The notes under the pieces are model-generated. The model did no database searches. It worked only from the letters and a program-made list of their open reading frames with translations, and was not told the DNA's origin. Below, one piece after another: positions 51,156 through 60,769 of a stretch of 64,000 nucleotides of DNA; position 1 is the first letter of the stretch; every line of letters begins with the position of its first letter. Both the position numbers and the translations under genes were made by a program. This DNA comes from Hippopus hippopus (Eukaryota > Mollusca > Bivalvia > Cardiida > Cardiidae). The DNA is taken from positions 44,578,845 to 44,642,844 of the forward strand of contig OX328105.1 of NCBI GenBank assembly GCA_946811185.2, given 5' to 3'.

Positions 51156-51260
51156 ACAGGAAAAACATGGAAAAACATTTTCCATTTTCTTAAAGGTAGA
51201 CGTCTTTAAACATAATACTTTATTTCTTTTCTCGGGTGGATATAGCGTTATACCACATGA

Positions 51261-51569
51261 GGATTGATTGATTGTCTGTATGGTGTGTTTAACACCGTTT
51301 TCAACATTATTTCAGTTATGCCAAAGCTTCCAGTCCGTATGTTCATGCTTTCCTGGAGTTTCTGCTACCAGTACTTCGCACAATATTCTACCCAAGCCTC
51401 TGACAGCTTTCCCTGATCGTCAAAACAATGATCAGCTGTGAGATTCGAATGCATCCGGTCGTAATTACTTTCATCAATCTTCGAAAAGAAATTTGCCGAG
51501 CTGGGGTTCGAACCAGCAAACCATTGTTCTCAAGTCCCGTACGCCACCGACTGCGCGACCGAGGCTCGA
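51261..51569 (-). repeat. tRNA-derived SINE, full length on minus strand
   Basis: Minus-strand order: 'gagcctcggtcgcgcagtcg' (A box), 'gctggttcgaaccccagc' (B box), body, tail 'aacaccatacagac'. The (TTGA)n end is at 51264. Best preserved partner of 23789-24077. Confidence 0.92.
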
Positions 51570-51654
51570 CACGACATGAGAAACAATCTATCTGCCCTCA
51601 AGGGATAAGAGATAGCACGATACGTGTTCACCCACAATTCTTGAAAAAAAAAAT

Positions 51655-51808
51655 CTTAGTCGTATTCTCAAGAACTTTCTAAATTTGAAAGTAACACAAC
51701 TTCTGACTAGCTAAATCAAATGATTTAGCCAATCAAAAGTTGCGTTACTGTTAAAATCTAGAATTAGACTTCGAATGAAATTAAGAACGGTTGTTGAATA
51801 CGTCAGCA
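51655..51808. repeat. PAL-F element, left terminus shortened
   Basis: 'cttagtcgtattctcaagaa', arms to centre 'gctaaatcaaatgatttagc', right 'aagaacggttgttgaatacg'. Confidence 0.85.
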
Positions 51809-51984
51809 ATACGTCAGCCATGGATCAAGGCAGATGCTCTGTTTGTATCAATTAAGGTATCTTTGCTTTTATTATTGAAGTAAAACGTCAAACGCTTACG
51901 AACATTATGCGAGCATAGTATTGCTGGGAAAAGGCGCCCGTAGCTGTCCACCAACTTAGGGTACTTTTACGCAAAATTGTTGGT

Positions 51985-52375
51985 CAACAGCGGTTCAGAG
52001 TTCGGATTTGTAACCAGGGTCAGTATTCTCAAACCATTCCTAAGAACGTTTGTAGTCATATTCTCCAAAATTTTCTACATTTGAAAGTAACAGAACTTCT
52101 GATTGGCTAAACCATTTGGTTTAGCCAATCAGAAGTTGTGTTACTTTCAAATTTAGAAAATCTTGAGAGTTAGACTAAAAACGTTCATAAGAACGGTTGG
52201 TAAATACTGAACCAGGAAATCCTTGTTTTATCTCTGTTTACAGCGCTGGTCATATTTGAGTGTCCTTGGGCAAGGCATAACAAAGCCCGAATCTGGTACT
52301 AGAGACAATTAGGAGAAACATGAATAAGCGAGCTGTCGGTTTGGTTCAACTAAAGTATTGTTGAAAGCAGAAAGA
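51985..52375 (+). mobile_element. SINE interrupted by a PAL-F element
   Basis: 'cggttcagagttcggatttg' + 'taaccagg' before the insert. After it 'aaccaggaaatcc', 'gagtgtccttgggcaaggca', 'ctgtcggtttggttcaacta' and 'gttgaaagcag'. Confidence 0.77.
52019..52209. mobile_element. PAL-F element with AACCAGG duplication
   Basis: AACCAGG 52012-52018 and 52210-52216. Ends 'gtcagtattctc' and 'taaatactg', centre 'ctaaaccatttggtttag'. 191 bp. The 7-bp duplication points to a hAT- or P-like size class (inference from one copy). Confidence 0.88.
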
Positions 52376-52402
52376 GAGAGTGAGAGAAAAAAAAGTAGTT
52401 GA

Positions 52403-52661
52403 GATATGCTCTAACAAAATGAGTTTATTGTGTCTCCATGATACATGATTCCAAACAAGTCATCATATAATTATAGATCAATAAAGTCCATTATGTCTAT
52501 ACCAACCGGCTGAATCATGAGGTAGGATGGTCCATTTACATGCAGAAAACTGACAAATTCCAAAAACTTTTGACACAGGTCAGCCTACGCGGATTGCGCA
52601 GGCTGACCTGGGTCAATACTTTTTGCAGATGAATTAAACCCCCTTTTCACAGAGCATGGCT
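52403..52661 (-). repeat. PAL-C MITE, full length, diverged
   Basis: 'gagatatgctctaacaaaat', 'catcatataattatagatca', hairpin at about 52576-52614, right end 'gagcatggctaat'. Confidence 0.87.
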
Positions 52662-52664
52662 AAT

Positions 52665-53000
52665 TTATTTTGAGTCATGTAGCATCGTGCTAAGAATTTC
52701 ATAATATTTCCATTTCATTGATGCATTATTATATCGTTTTTAAAAATCAATAAAAGTACACAAAAGGAAACATTGCAGTTCTAAATTCTGATTTAAAGAC
52801 AATAAGGATATAAGGATAAACATTTTGGCAGATAGAAAGAAGCTCGCAGAGGGTGATTTCTTCGTTTGTAATAATGCTACTTTAATTTGCGAATAGTCGA
52901 TCCGCCAAAACAGCGTTTGCTGACATTTGAATAGAAACCTTTTTTTTTCTTTGTCTTAATGAATCGATCACCCCTACTGGTAACAATTTAAATTAGAGTC
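52665..53000. other. No recognisable feature
   Basis: Unassigned AT-rich sequence. Confidence 0.3.
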
Positions 53001-53005
53001 TTAGT

Positions 53006-53240
53006 CCTTAGGCTGCTTAGCCCGATTCAGGGTCCTTTTTGCTGCCAGTGTAGATCAAGATCAGACTGCACATTATATGCACATGCTGATCTTGATCTAC
53101 ACTATATAAGGAGATTCCCCCCCCCCCCCCCCCAAAAAAAAAAAGAAGAAAAAAAAAAAAAACCTTTGAAGTAGCAAAATTTTGGTGTTTTTACTATCGG
53201 CTTAAATGTTTTATTTCACTTTTTTAGCAGGTTAAAGATG
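53006..53240 (+). repeat. PAL-A MITE with C- and A-run expansion
   Basis: 'ccttaggctgcttagcccga', hairpin at about 53045-53105, 'ataaggagatt' then C17 and A-rich ~30 bp (53116-53162) where other copies have 'ttttttcccaaaac', then the normal right end to 'agcaggttaaag'. Confidence 0.88.
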
Positions 53241-53241
53241 A

Positions 53242-53450
53242 ATACTTTACCAAACAACTTTCGTATTTTGAGCTTTTGAAAACATCGTGGAAAAGGGAGC
53301 AAATGCTGGTCACCAGCATTTTCTCCTTTTTCCACCATGTTTTCTATCCTATCAAAAGGAAAAAATCCATAATTTGAGTGACATTAATTTAATTTTCTGT
53401 GAATACTTTTAATTTTGACAGGTCTAAAGGTCTTTCGACTGATAAAGATG
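53242..53450 (-). repeat. PAL-B MITE, near full length
   Basis: 'atactttaccaaacaacttt', palindrome centre 'gctggtcaccagc', right part 'ggtctaaaggtctttcgact'. Adjoins the preceding PAL-A. Confidence 0.83.
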
Positions 53451-53479
53451 TAACTCTGATATTGCCCCCAAGCAAAACT

Positions 53480-53580
53480 TCTGTCGTTTTTGCGTGCAGT
53501 GTACATCAAGATCAAAAATCAGACTACATTGAAGGTGGTGCCTGATCTTGGATCTATACTATCCGTTACTTAGAGACTTA
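53480..53580 (+). repeat. PAL-A hairpin core, diverged
   Basis: 'gtgcagtgtacatcaagatc', 'atcttggatctatactatcc', with a 7-bp insertion in the first arm. Confidence 0.72.
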
Positions 53581-53727
53581 TTCAAGGAAAAACACCATTG
53601 AAAATGTAAATTTTCAGGAGTTTTTTTTTTTCCATCCCGACTCTCGGTGTCAATCAGACATATTTTCGCGCTCCAAAGGTCAATGAACAAAAACAAAAAA
53701 AATCGATCCTCTAACCTTAATAAAGTT

Positions 53728-53928
53728 GTACCCAGCTTTTTACGACCCTCCAGAAAAAAAGCTTTTGAAAACATTGTGGAAAAAGGAGAAAATGCTAGTA
53801 ACCACCATTTTGTCCTTTTCCCACAATGTTTTCTACCTTTTGAAAGATGATATTCATGTTTTATGCAACTTCTAATTTGTCGTCTGCAAATGCTTTCAAT
53901 TTGGACGAGCCTAAAGTTTCATCGTTCA
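53728..53928 (-). repeat. PAL-B MITE, member of an inverted pair
   Basis: 'cagctttttacgaccctcca', palindrome centre 'gctagtaaccacc', 'gcaaatgctttcaatttgga', ends 'cgttcag' where the next copy begins. Confidence 0.85.
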
Positions 53929-54139
53929 GAATTTTAGACTTGTCTGTATTGAAAGAATTCGCAGTCGACAAAGTTGGTGTGGCGCAAAGGATTACTTCAG
54001 CCGTTGAAACGGCAGTAAACATTGTGGGAAAAAGGAGAAAATGCTGGTTACCAGCATTTTCTCCTTTTCCCACAGTGTTTTCAACAGCTTTATTTCTCAG
54101 GATCGTTAAAATGTTCGATTTTTATGGTAATGAGCGAAG
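53929..54139 (+). repeat. PAL-B MITE, member of an inverted pair
   Basis: 'aattttagacttgtctgtat', palindrome at about 54015-54076 with an extra A, right end 'gatttttatggtaatgag'. It faces 53728-53928 head to head. Confidence 0.87.
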
Positions 54140-54179
54140 GGGTTATTATCCTTAAAATCGCCTTTCACAATTATAGTTG

Positions 54180-54260
54180 CCTTTGCGGCCAGTGTAGATC
54201 AAGATCAGACTGCACAAAACGTGCAGTCTGATCTTGATCTACACTGTCTGCTCTTCTGAG
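54180..54260 (+). repeat. PAL-A hairpin core
   Basis: 'gcggccagtgtagatcaaga' / inverse with loop 'aaaac'. The termini are lost. Confidence 0.82.
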
Positions 54261-54484
54261 ACATTCTGGAACAGGGCAACCTTGAAAATGAGATTATTTT
54301 GGTCTTAATTCTAGACTGAGAATGACTGGTGTATTCGACGCACTAAGGGTTAGAACGTTAATGTACAGCTGTAATGAATAGTTCCCCGCGAGTAATTTGA
54401 AAACAGATGCCTGGAATATTGTTTTTGTTCTTGTTAATTGTTTAATCAACTTTTCTTCTTTCGGGATTATTGTGGTGTTGGTGA

Positions 54485-54486
<2 letters not shown>

Positions 54487-54515
<29 letters not shown>

Positions 54516-54683
54516 AATGGTGATGATACAGACAGACAGAGAGACAGTGAGACAGAGATAGGGGAGACAGAGAGAGAGGGAGAGAGAGAAAGAGAGAGAA
54601 AGAGAGAAAAAGAGGTGCACAGACAGACAGACAGACGGACTGACGGACGGACGAATGGACGGACAGATTGACGGACAGAGGGG

Positions 54684-54761
<78 letters not shown>

Positions 54762-54764
54762 GTT
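54487..54764 (+). repeat. Compound microsatellite (GAT)n-(GA)n-(GACA)n-(GCAG)n-(ACAG)n
   Basis: Five simple-repeat blocks in series. The 157-codon minus-strand frame across it is an artefact. Confidence 0.95.
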
Positions 54765-54974
54765 CAAAGACAGAGAGTCTACAGAGTCAGTTCAGTTACA
54801 TGAATAAATAATGATTACGTCTATCGGTGCAGCGAGCTTCTTTCACTTTCTCAGAATCTCCCCGTTTTTTGCGCGTATTCTGTCATCAGTAGCTGCAATT
54901 TGATTTCAGAAACACGCCCTGAGGTTTTGTTATCTGGAGCGAAGCAGATGTTTTTGCCGCCTTTCCATGTACAA

Positions 54975-55109
54975 AAATATAAAAACGACTATTTGAACAC
55001 TGTCGAAAAAGAAGAAATACCTGTCACCAGCTTTTTCTCTTTTATCCACAATGTTTTCAAAAGCCTTCTTCCTCAAGGTCGATGAAACTCGGAATTGTGT
55101 GGTAAAGAG
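54975..55109 (+). repeat. PAL-B MITE, left end lost
   Basis: 'actatttgaacactgtcgaa', centre 'gctgg'-less 'cctgtcaccagc', right end 'ggaattgtgtggtaaagag' before TTTA 55110-55113. Confidence 0.83.
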
Positions 55110-55113
55110 TTTA

Positions 55114-55312
55114 CCCTTTACATTCGCGTATTTTAACGACATTGAGCAATAAAGCTTCGAAAACATTGTGGGAAAAGGAGAAAATGGTAACCAGCATTTT
55201 ATCCTTTTCCCACAATGTTTTCTACTCTTTATCAGACAAGCTCCATCATTTGATTTGTCTGAAAATGCTTTGAATTTAGACGAATCTAAATTTTGTCGTT
55301 TAGTAGAGGATT
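55114..55312 (-). repeat. PAL-B MITE abutting the previous copy
   Basis: 'ccctttacattcgcgtattt', arms with an 8-bp centre deletion ('gagaaaatggtaaccagc'), right end 'gtcgtttagtagagg' then ATTAA. Shares the 4-bp junction TTTA with its neighbour. Confidence 0.86.
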
Positions 55313-55412
55313 AAACGTTTTGGCGCTTAGATATAAAGGAAAATAAAACATCCGGAATATCATTCATTTTCTACACTCTTTCCTCCATGATATACTTTTG
55401 ATATACTTAACA

Positions 55413-55495
55413 AATATTCGACGGTGTCGGTCAAGATCAAACTGCATGTTCTGTGTTGTCTGATCTTGATCTACACCGTCCGCAAAAGCACATTA
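55413..55495 (-). repeat. PAL-A hairpin core
   Basis: 'cgacggtgtcggtcaagatc' / 'gatcttgatctacaccgtc', loop-proximal bases mutated. Confidence 0.78.
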
Positions 55496-55529
55496 GTTTG
55501 CTTTCGACCAGCTTTAGACCTTTGACCTA

Positions 55530-55675
55530 AATAACGTATTTTAACGATCTTGAGTAAGAGGGCTTTTGAGAACATTGTGGGAAAATGTTCTGAAAAGCTT
55601 TTTTTCTTAGATGTGATTATTCTTTACCCAACAATCCCAAGTTTTAACGATTTCAAGGAAGAGTGCTTTTGACAG
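55530..55675 (-). repeat. Two PAL-B left-end fragments in tandem
   Basis: 'taacgatcttgagtaagagg' + 'gaacattgtgggaaaatg' (55545-55590), then 'ctttacccaacaatcccaag' + 'gaagagtgcttttgacag' (55620-55675), the second cut by PAL-F. Confidence 0.72.
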
Positions 55676-55812
55676 TTGTAAGTAAATTTGTAAATATCAA
55701 ATCAAAGGCCAAGCCATCCTGATTGGCTGAGACAATCTTTTTCAGCCAATCAGATTTCCTACTTGTAGTATTACAATTTAGAAATAGAATAAGATTTTGA
55801 ATGGTTGTGTTA
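55676..55812. repeat. PAL-F element, diverged
   Basis: Centre 'ctgattggctgagacaatct' / 'ttcagccaatcagatt'; right 'aatagaataagattttgaat'. Ends eroded. Confidence 0.72.
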
Positions 55813-55993
55813 ATATAGCCCCCAGATGATATGCAATCGATTGAATCGTGTCGTTTTGGTAAATAAAGAAACGGTTCTGAAACGTGTTTTTTTGCGGTGC
55901 GCATTTTCAACATTAATAGTGCTTTCAACAAATGTGGTGGCGTCAAACTCGCTAGTGCTGGTTGATGCAGATAAATCAAGAAATTAACTCCAA

Positions 55994-56197
55994 CCCCTTG
56001 GCTGCTAAGCGCGACTTACATACCTTTTGCGGACAGTGTAGATCAAGATCAGACTGCACAGAACGTGCAGTCTGATCTTGGATCTACACTGTCCGATAAG
56101 AGAGATATTTTTCCCCTAAAAGTACCTTTGAAATAGCAAAATTTTGGTTTTACTAACGGCTTGAAAATTTCGTTTTACTTACACAGCAGGGTAAGGA
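55994..56197 (+). repeat. PAL-A MITE, near full length
   Basis: 'ccccttggctgctaagcgcg', perfect hairpin at about 56029-56094, right end 'gcagggtaaggat' then TTAA 56198-56201. Confidence 0.92.
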
Positions 56198-56204
56198 TTA
56201 ACAT

Positions 56205-56366
56205 ACTAAATAAGTGAAATGATACTTTGAAGCGGTTAGTAGGAACCCAAATTTTTGCTACTTCCTTTTTTTGGGGGGGAGGGGGGGGGGGGTGAGGGGG
56301 CAGTCTTATCTTGATGTATACTGTCAGCAAAGGGTCCTTGAATTGCGTTTAGGCGCCTAAGGATAA
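56205..56366 (-). repeat. PAL-A MITE with G-run replacing one hairpin arm
   Basis: 'ctaaataagtgaaatgatac', 'aacccaaatttttgctactt', T7 then a ~30-bp G-rich tract (56272-56301), then the distal arm 'cagtcttatcttgatgtata', 'aagggtccttgaattgcgtt', 'gcgcctaagg'. Follows the previous PAL-A directly. Confidence 0.82.
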
Positions 56367-56459
56367 ACTTTCATGCCGTAATAGCTGATAAATTTGTCGT
56401 CTATCTCGGCTTGAGAAAAACCAGTTTCACTGAGACTAAAGTGACCTTTTGATGGTTGT

Positions 56460-56550
56460 TTGGTATCAAGTAGCGGAGAGTGTGGATCCAAGATCAGACT
56501 TTAAGTTCTGTGCAGTCTGATCTTGATCTACGCAGTCGGCAAATGTCACT
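56460..56550 (-). repeat. PAL-A hairpin core
   Basis: 'gagagtgtggatccaagatc', 'gtgcagtctgatcttgatct', 'cgcagtcggcaaatgtc'. Confidence 0.78.
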
Positions 56551-56554
56551 CATA

Positions 56555-57015
56555 TCACCAACAGTGGTGAAAGTGTAGAGAAAATATGCTGATATACTTA
56601 ACAAGCAATAAACATCAAATGAAATTTACAAGAATATGTATAATTACAGCTTATACGCTGACGGGCGAATGCAACAACAACAACAACAAAAAAACCTTCC
56701 AGGAATTGTTTCTTGCGATTGTTTCTTTTGTTGATATGCGGAACAAATATTGCTAAAACACGTGTAGGAATATTGTTTTTGTCGTGCGGACATAATCTGC
56801 GCCTTACTTTCTCCAATTTTTTCCAAAACGCTTTCTTCAGTTTGTCGTACTACCATTGGCTGTTGTAGAAATCTGCAATCAGGCCAAAATGGCAAAATGA
56901 GCAAAACTTGGTGTAATTCCTTTCTCGCATGTACAGATTTTTTTTTCATTGTTCTATACGTTTGTAATTTTTCCCGCTGTGGTATCCTACCGCCGTACTT
57001 CTTGAGAATCCAATA
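56555..57015. other. No recognisable feature
   Basis: (CAA)n at 56668-56692. The 159-codon minus-strand frame (56644-57123) runs out of the neighbouring CTGT microsatellite. No domain is recognised in it. Confidence 0.35.
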
Positions 57016-57032
57016 GCAAGTTTTAAGCCATT

Positions 57033-57139
57033 CTGTCTGTATCTTTGTCTGTCTCTGCCTGTCTGTCTGTCTGTCTGTCCGCCCGCCCGTCTGCTTGTCT
57101 CTCTCCTTTATTTTTCTCGCCACTTTCTAATTCCCTCTC

Positions 57140-57191
<52 letters not shown>

Positions 57192-57192
57192 C
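57033..57192 (+). repeat. (CTGT)n / (CT)n microsatellite, two blocks
   Basis: 57040-57080 and 57138-57192, separated by a non-repetitive 55 bp. Confidence 0.93.
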
Positions 57193-57880
57193 CCCGTCCC
57201 TCTTATAGCCCAAATCAAGTCCTGACATTCTTATGTTGATATAACTAAAGACAAAACAGACATCTATCTACTGCACCGATATCCTAAAAAAAAAAGAAGA
57301 ACCACTGAAAGTGTATTGTCAGACAGTTCTTGTTTATAAGAGAATGCTATGGGACTGTATATCAGTCTATAATTGACTTGTCAAGCACTGGGTATACGGG
57401 ACAGGTTTTATTGAAATATGACGTCTGTATGACATGAATAAATGATGCGGCAAGCCATTGCTGGAATTAGAATTGCGGTACACACTTAGTGGTTTTCTCT
57501 GTTATATAAACTTACGATAGATTTTCTTCGTTGTGCCCCCATTTCACTGGGCGGCGATCCCACAACGTTCATGGCGCTTCTCCAAAATCTTCCGAATCGC
57601 CGAAGAAGCGCCGACAGGTGCAACATTATGGGACTCATGCATTTCCATTGCGTTTATCGAATGCTTCCATTACGATCTCGCTGCGCTGGTCACGATCCTG
57701 TCACGCCGTTGTTGCGCTTCTACGGCGCCCCTATGACGCTTCTACTACGCTCCCACTACGGCACGAGATTTCAGGCTACGTTGCTGCTGCGACCTTGCTA
57801 CGACTTAAGCGCAGGAGCTGCGCTTCTATTGCGCTTTTGGAACGTTTCTATATAGCAGCAGTTGAACATCGGCTTTCGAA

Positions 57881-58480
57881 AGCAAGAGGGCCATTTGCCC
57901 TAAAGCGCTCACCTGAGTAAAGTCATCTATGGTTAATAAAGCTGAAGAGATCCTGGTTTTAATGATGTAAAACGCATGCGTGTAAATGACCTACATTTTG
58001 ACCATCTTGACCTTCTTTTGAACTTGTCAGAGATATCATCCAGACAAACATTCTGATAATGTTTCATGAGTATCAGACTGAAAATGTGTCTCTACACTGC
58101 ACACAAGGTTTATCTAAGATTTGGCACAGTGACCTACTTTTTTATCTGTTGTGACCCAATTTCAAACTTGGCTGAGATTTCAAAAAGATAACCTTTCTGA
58201 CTAAGTTATATAAGTATCAAGCTGAAAATGTGGCCAAACAAGGTTTATTTTTCAGATTTTGCCAAGTGACCTTCTCTTTGACCAGACATGACCCAATTAC
58301 AAACATGTCCAAGACATCATCAAGAGAAATATTCTGACCAAGTTTCATGAGTAACTGACTGAAAATGTGGCCTCTAGAGTGCAAACAATGTAAAAGTTGA
58401 CGCCTGCATAACGGACAACGGACGACGGACACAGACCGATCACAATACTTACCTTGAGCACTTCGTGCTCAGTTGAGCCA
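57881..58480 (+). mobile_element. Bivalve-type interspersed repeat nested in the outer element
   Basis: Starts 'agggccatttgccct' hairpin and 'cgctcacctgagtaaa', holds three rough ~125-bp repeats ('tgacccaatttcaaac', 'aagtttcatgagta', 'ctgaaaatgtggcc'), 'acggacaacggacgacggac', and ends with hairpin 'gagcacttcgtgctc' (58456-58470) and 'agttgagcc'. 'gctcacctgag' near the start is the approximate inverse of 'ctcagttgagc' at the end. I know this repeat from bivalve genomes by memory; class uncertain (a hairpin near one end also recalls Helitrons). Confidence 0.75.
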
Positions 58481-58523
58481 AAATGGATCGAATTGCTGCC
58501 GTAGCTGTGCTCCAGCTTGCAGT

Positions 58524-59617
58524 TAAGCCCCTGTCACACTATACGGCGTTTACACTGCGTTGGCACGGCGTTGTTAAATTTCCCAGAGCGCCATGAAATC
58601 GCAGGAAAAATCGGATATTTTTCCCGAAGGCGGGGATGTCACGGCGTTCTCACCACGACCAAGGCGTTGCTACGGAGCTCCTATGGCGCGTTTTCGCGTT
58701 CCTACGGAGTACCTCTTGGCGATTCTCTGCATTCTCACAACGCTTCCACTGCGTGCTCTGCGCTTTCGCAGTGCTCATAGTGCGTGCACTGGGCGTTCAC
58801 GGCGTTCTCAAGGCGCTCACACTACGCTGACGGCGTGTTCTTGACAATCGTTTGAACTATCTCTGAAAACGAATTGTACGTATATACATTTATTCACCAA
58901 TTGTTTCCTTGCTGTGGTCTCGAAAAGTCAATGGAGAATAAAACTATGCTCGTAAAAAGAAAGGGGGGAAAAGCAGGACATAAACCCCAACCCTCTCAAA
59001 CAGAGGCAAGTCAACCACTGTCACCTCATCAACCATTACTAGCCAGGCTTGCTAGCGTACATTAGCCATGGTGCATACTTCGTCTATGTTCTTCTTCTAT
59101 GTTTGTTTTTGTCAGACAAAGACTGATGAACGCAGTAGCAGCGCCTTAGAAGCGTAATGCTCTCCGTTGCAGCTCAGAGGAGTCGTTTTAAGAGCTCAGT
59201 AAAATAAATAACACTCCGTATCGACGCCGTTGACGCGCCGTATAAGCATGGTAGAAACGCAGTGATATCTCAGAGCACGCGGTATAATCTCCGTGAAAGC
59301 GCCACCGACAACCATAGCGTTCGTACTGCGACCTCTGTGCGCGCCGGCGGAGCTCCCGTCACGTTGTGGGAGATCTTACTGCGCCGCTAAGACGGCCTTC
59401 CGGTGATCTCACCGCGCTCTTTTCAGAACGCCGAGCGACGCGTTTGTTTTGTGCATGCTCAAAGTGCGCGCCGTCCCTCGGCGTCCTAGACGATCCCAAC
59501 GCGTCTACTCGCGATGCCACTGCGTTGCTGTGGCAATGCTTGCGATCGTACTGCGTGCACCTCGGCATTTTTTCTTGGACGCCGTGGGATCGCCGCCCTG
59601 GTGTGACAGGGGTATTA
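58524..59617. mobile_element. CpG-rich inverted-repeat element nested in the outer element
   Basis: Left 'taagcccctgtcacactata' + 'cggcg', right 'cgccgccctggtgtgacagg' + 'ggtatta': 'cccctgtcacac' ends. Two CpG-rich quasi-periodic arms (58540-58845 and 59225-59600) surround a plain centre (58850-59220). The arms repeat 'gcg' or 'cgc' words every ~11-12 bases. No convincing protein. Confidence 0.8.
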
Positions 59618-59814
59618 TGAACAATAGATTGAAAGGGTTGGGTGTTGCTTTTATTTGGATGCACTGAATTTTCGCTAGGTTACTCGCGCTGCCGCTACGA
59701 TACTGCTGCGTTCACGAATTTCTTGCTACGCTTTTACTTCGCTTTTGTTCGCTTAGAGCCCACGGCGATCCCGCTACGTAAATTTTAAGCAAGGTCAAAA
59801 CAAGCGCTGTGAAG

Positions 59815-60103
59815 TGGCGATCATGAAGCTTTCGATACGCTTCTATTACGATCATTAGCGTTTCTACTGCGCTGGTGCCGTTCCTGCTACGCTTCGCGGT
59901 GGTTTTGACCAAAATTTTGAAGCTTAACGGAATCTCCGTTCAGTGGAGTGGGGGTTTCAAGTGGCGATCATGAAGCTCCCGATACGCTTCTACTGCGATC
60001 AAGACGTTTCTACTGCGCTGTTGCCGTTTCTCCTACGATTCACGGCGTTTTGACCGAAATTTCGAAGCGTAGCGGAATCGCCGCCAGTGGAATGGGGGTA
60101 TTA
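59815..60103 (+). repeat. ~145-bp tandem duplication at the outer element's right end
   Basis: 'gtggcgatcatgaagct' at about 59815 and 59961; both units go through 'gatacgcttctactgcgatc'-type sequence and end 'cagtggagtgggggtttcaa' / 'cagtggaatgggggtattag'. The first copy therefore also carries an internal version of the terminus. Confidence 0.9.
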
Positions 60104-60109
60104 GAGAGA

Positions 60110-60505
60110 TATACGCTCAGCAAAACTTATAAACCGCCATATTTGTTTCGCCCGCAAATTTGACCAAGTAATAGACAGGCAAATGGGAACAAGTTGTAAC
60201 ATACAGGATGATTCATAATATCTGATACAGTTTCAGTCTGTAATATTTTTTTTCTACCAGCACAAACCTTGTTGTAATTTATATAGCAATACTCTACAAT
60301 GATCACAGTTTTGTTTGATATACAATATTAAGTACTTTAAATACTTACATCTTAAATAAAATAAGTCACACTGTTTCACAACATTTACATGACATGCTCT
60401 TTATGAGGCAATTCTGGGCTATTACGACGTCAAGCTTCTTTTGAAAGTTTGCTATCACCGACGCACACATTTCTGGCGTTATTTTTCTCATTTCTCGACA
60501 AATGA
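60110..60505. other. No recognisable feature
   Basis: AT-rich and unassigned, in sharp compositional contrast to the preceding 2.6 kb. Confidence 0.35.
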
Positions 60506-60511
60506 ATTGTT

Positions 60512-60608
60512 TAAAAAAGTTTCGGCCCAGGTCAGTCTGCACGAATGCGCAGGCTGACCTGGTTGGATACGTTTTGCAGATACATTAAGTCCCCTGGCAT
60601 GGCTCTGC
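60512..60608 (-). repeat. PAL-C MITE, hairpin end only
   Basis: 'aaaaaagtttcggcccaggt', 'gcgcaggctgacctgg', 'gcagatacattaagtcccct', 'ggcatggctctg'. Confidence 0.83.
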
Positions 60609-60769
60609 TGAATGTTTAAACTTTACCTAGTGACACTAGTTATCGCGTTCATATTATAACTGCAAGTATTATTTGCCAAGGATAACTTTACGGAAACAAA
60701 TATTGTTAGGAAGAGTTTAAAATGATTTTTGAAATAAACTTGTGGAATACGTACTTTTTACTAAGGTTG

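Larger units (their letters stand above)
57531..60104. mobile_element. CpG-rich composite bounded by inverted repeats (outer element)
   Basis: Left end 'gcccccatttcactgggcgg' + 'cgat' (57535-57558) is the inverse of the right end 'atcgccgccagtggaatggg' + 'ggtatta' (60077-60103). Interior blocks 57535-57880 and 59660-60104 are packed with 'gcgcttctactacg'-type words roughly every 10-12 bases. Two other elements are nested inside (57881-58480, 58524-59617). No coding assignment: the frames that cross it reflect low stop density. Confidence 0.82.

Noticed and set aside
54294..54767. 157-codon minus-strand frame
   Set aside because: It reads through the GACA/GCAG/GAT compound microsatellite (Cys-Leu-Pro-Ala repeats); no domain is present.
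56644..57123. 159-codon minus-strand frame
   Set aside because: It starts in a CTGT microsatellite and ends in (CAA)n; the middle shows no recognisable motif or splice context.
57531..57920. 129-codon frame in the CpG-rich element
   Set aside because: Several frames are open at once here because stop codons are rare in this sequence; low-complexity Ala/Arg/Ser/Leu content and no conserved order.
58456..58480. Helitron 3' end (hairpin followed by CTRR)
   Set aside because: The hairpin 'gagcacttcgtgctc' fits, but this copy lacks a clear CTRR end and the element also has inverted-repeat-like ends, so I left the class open.
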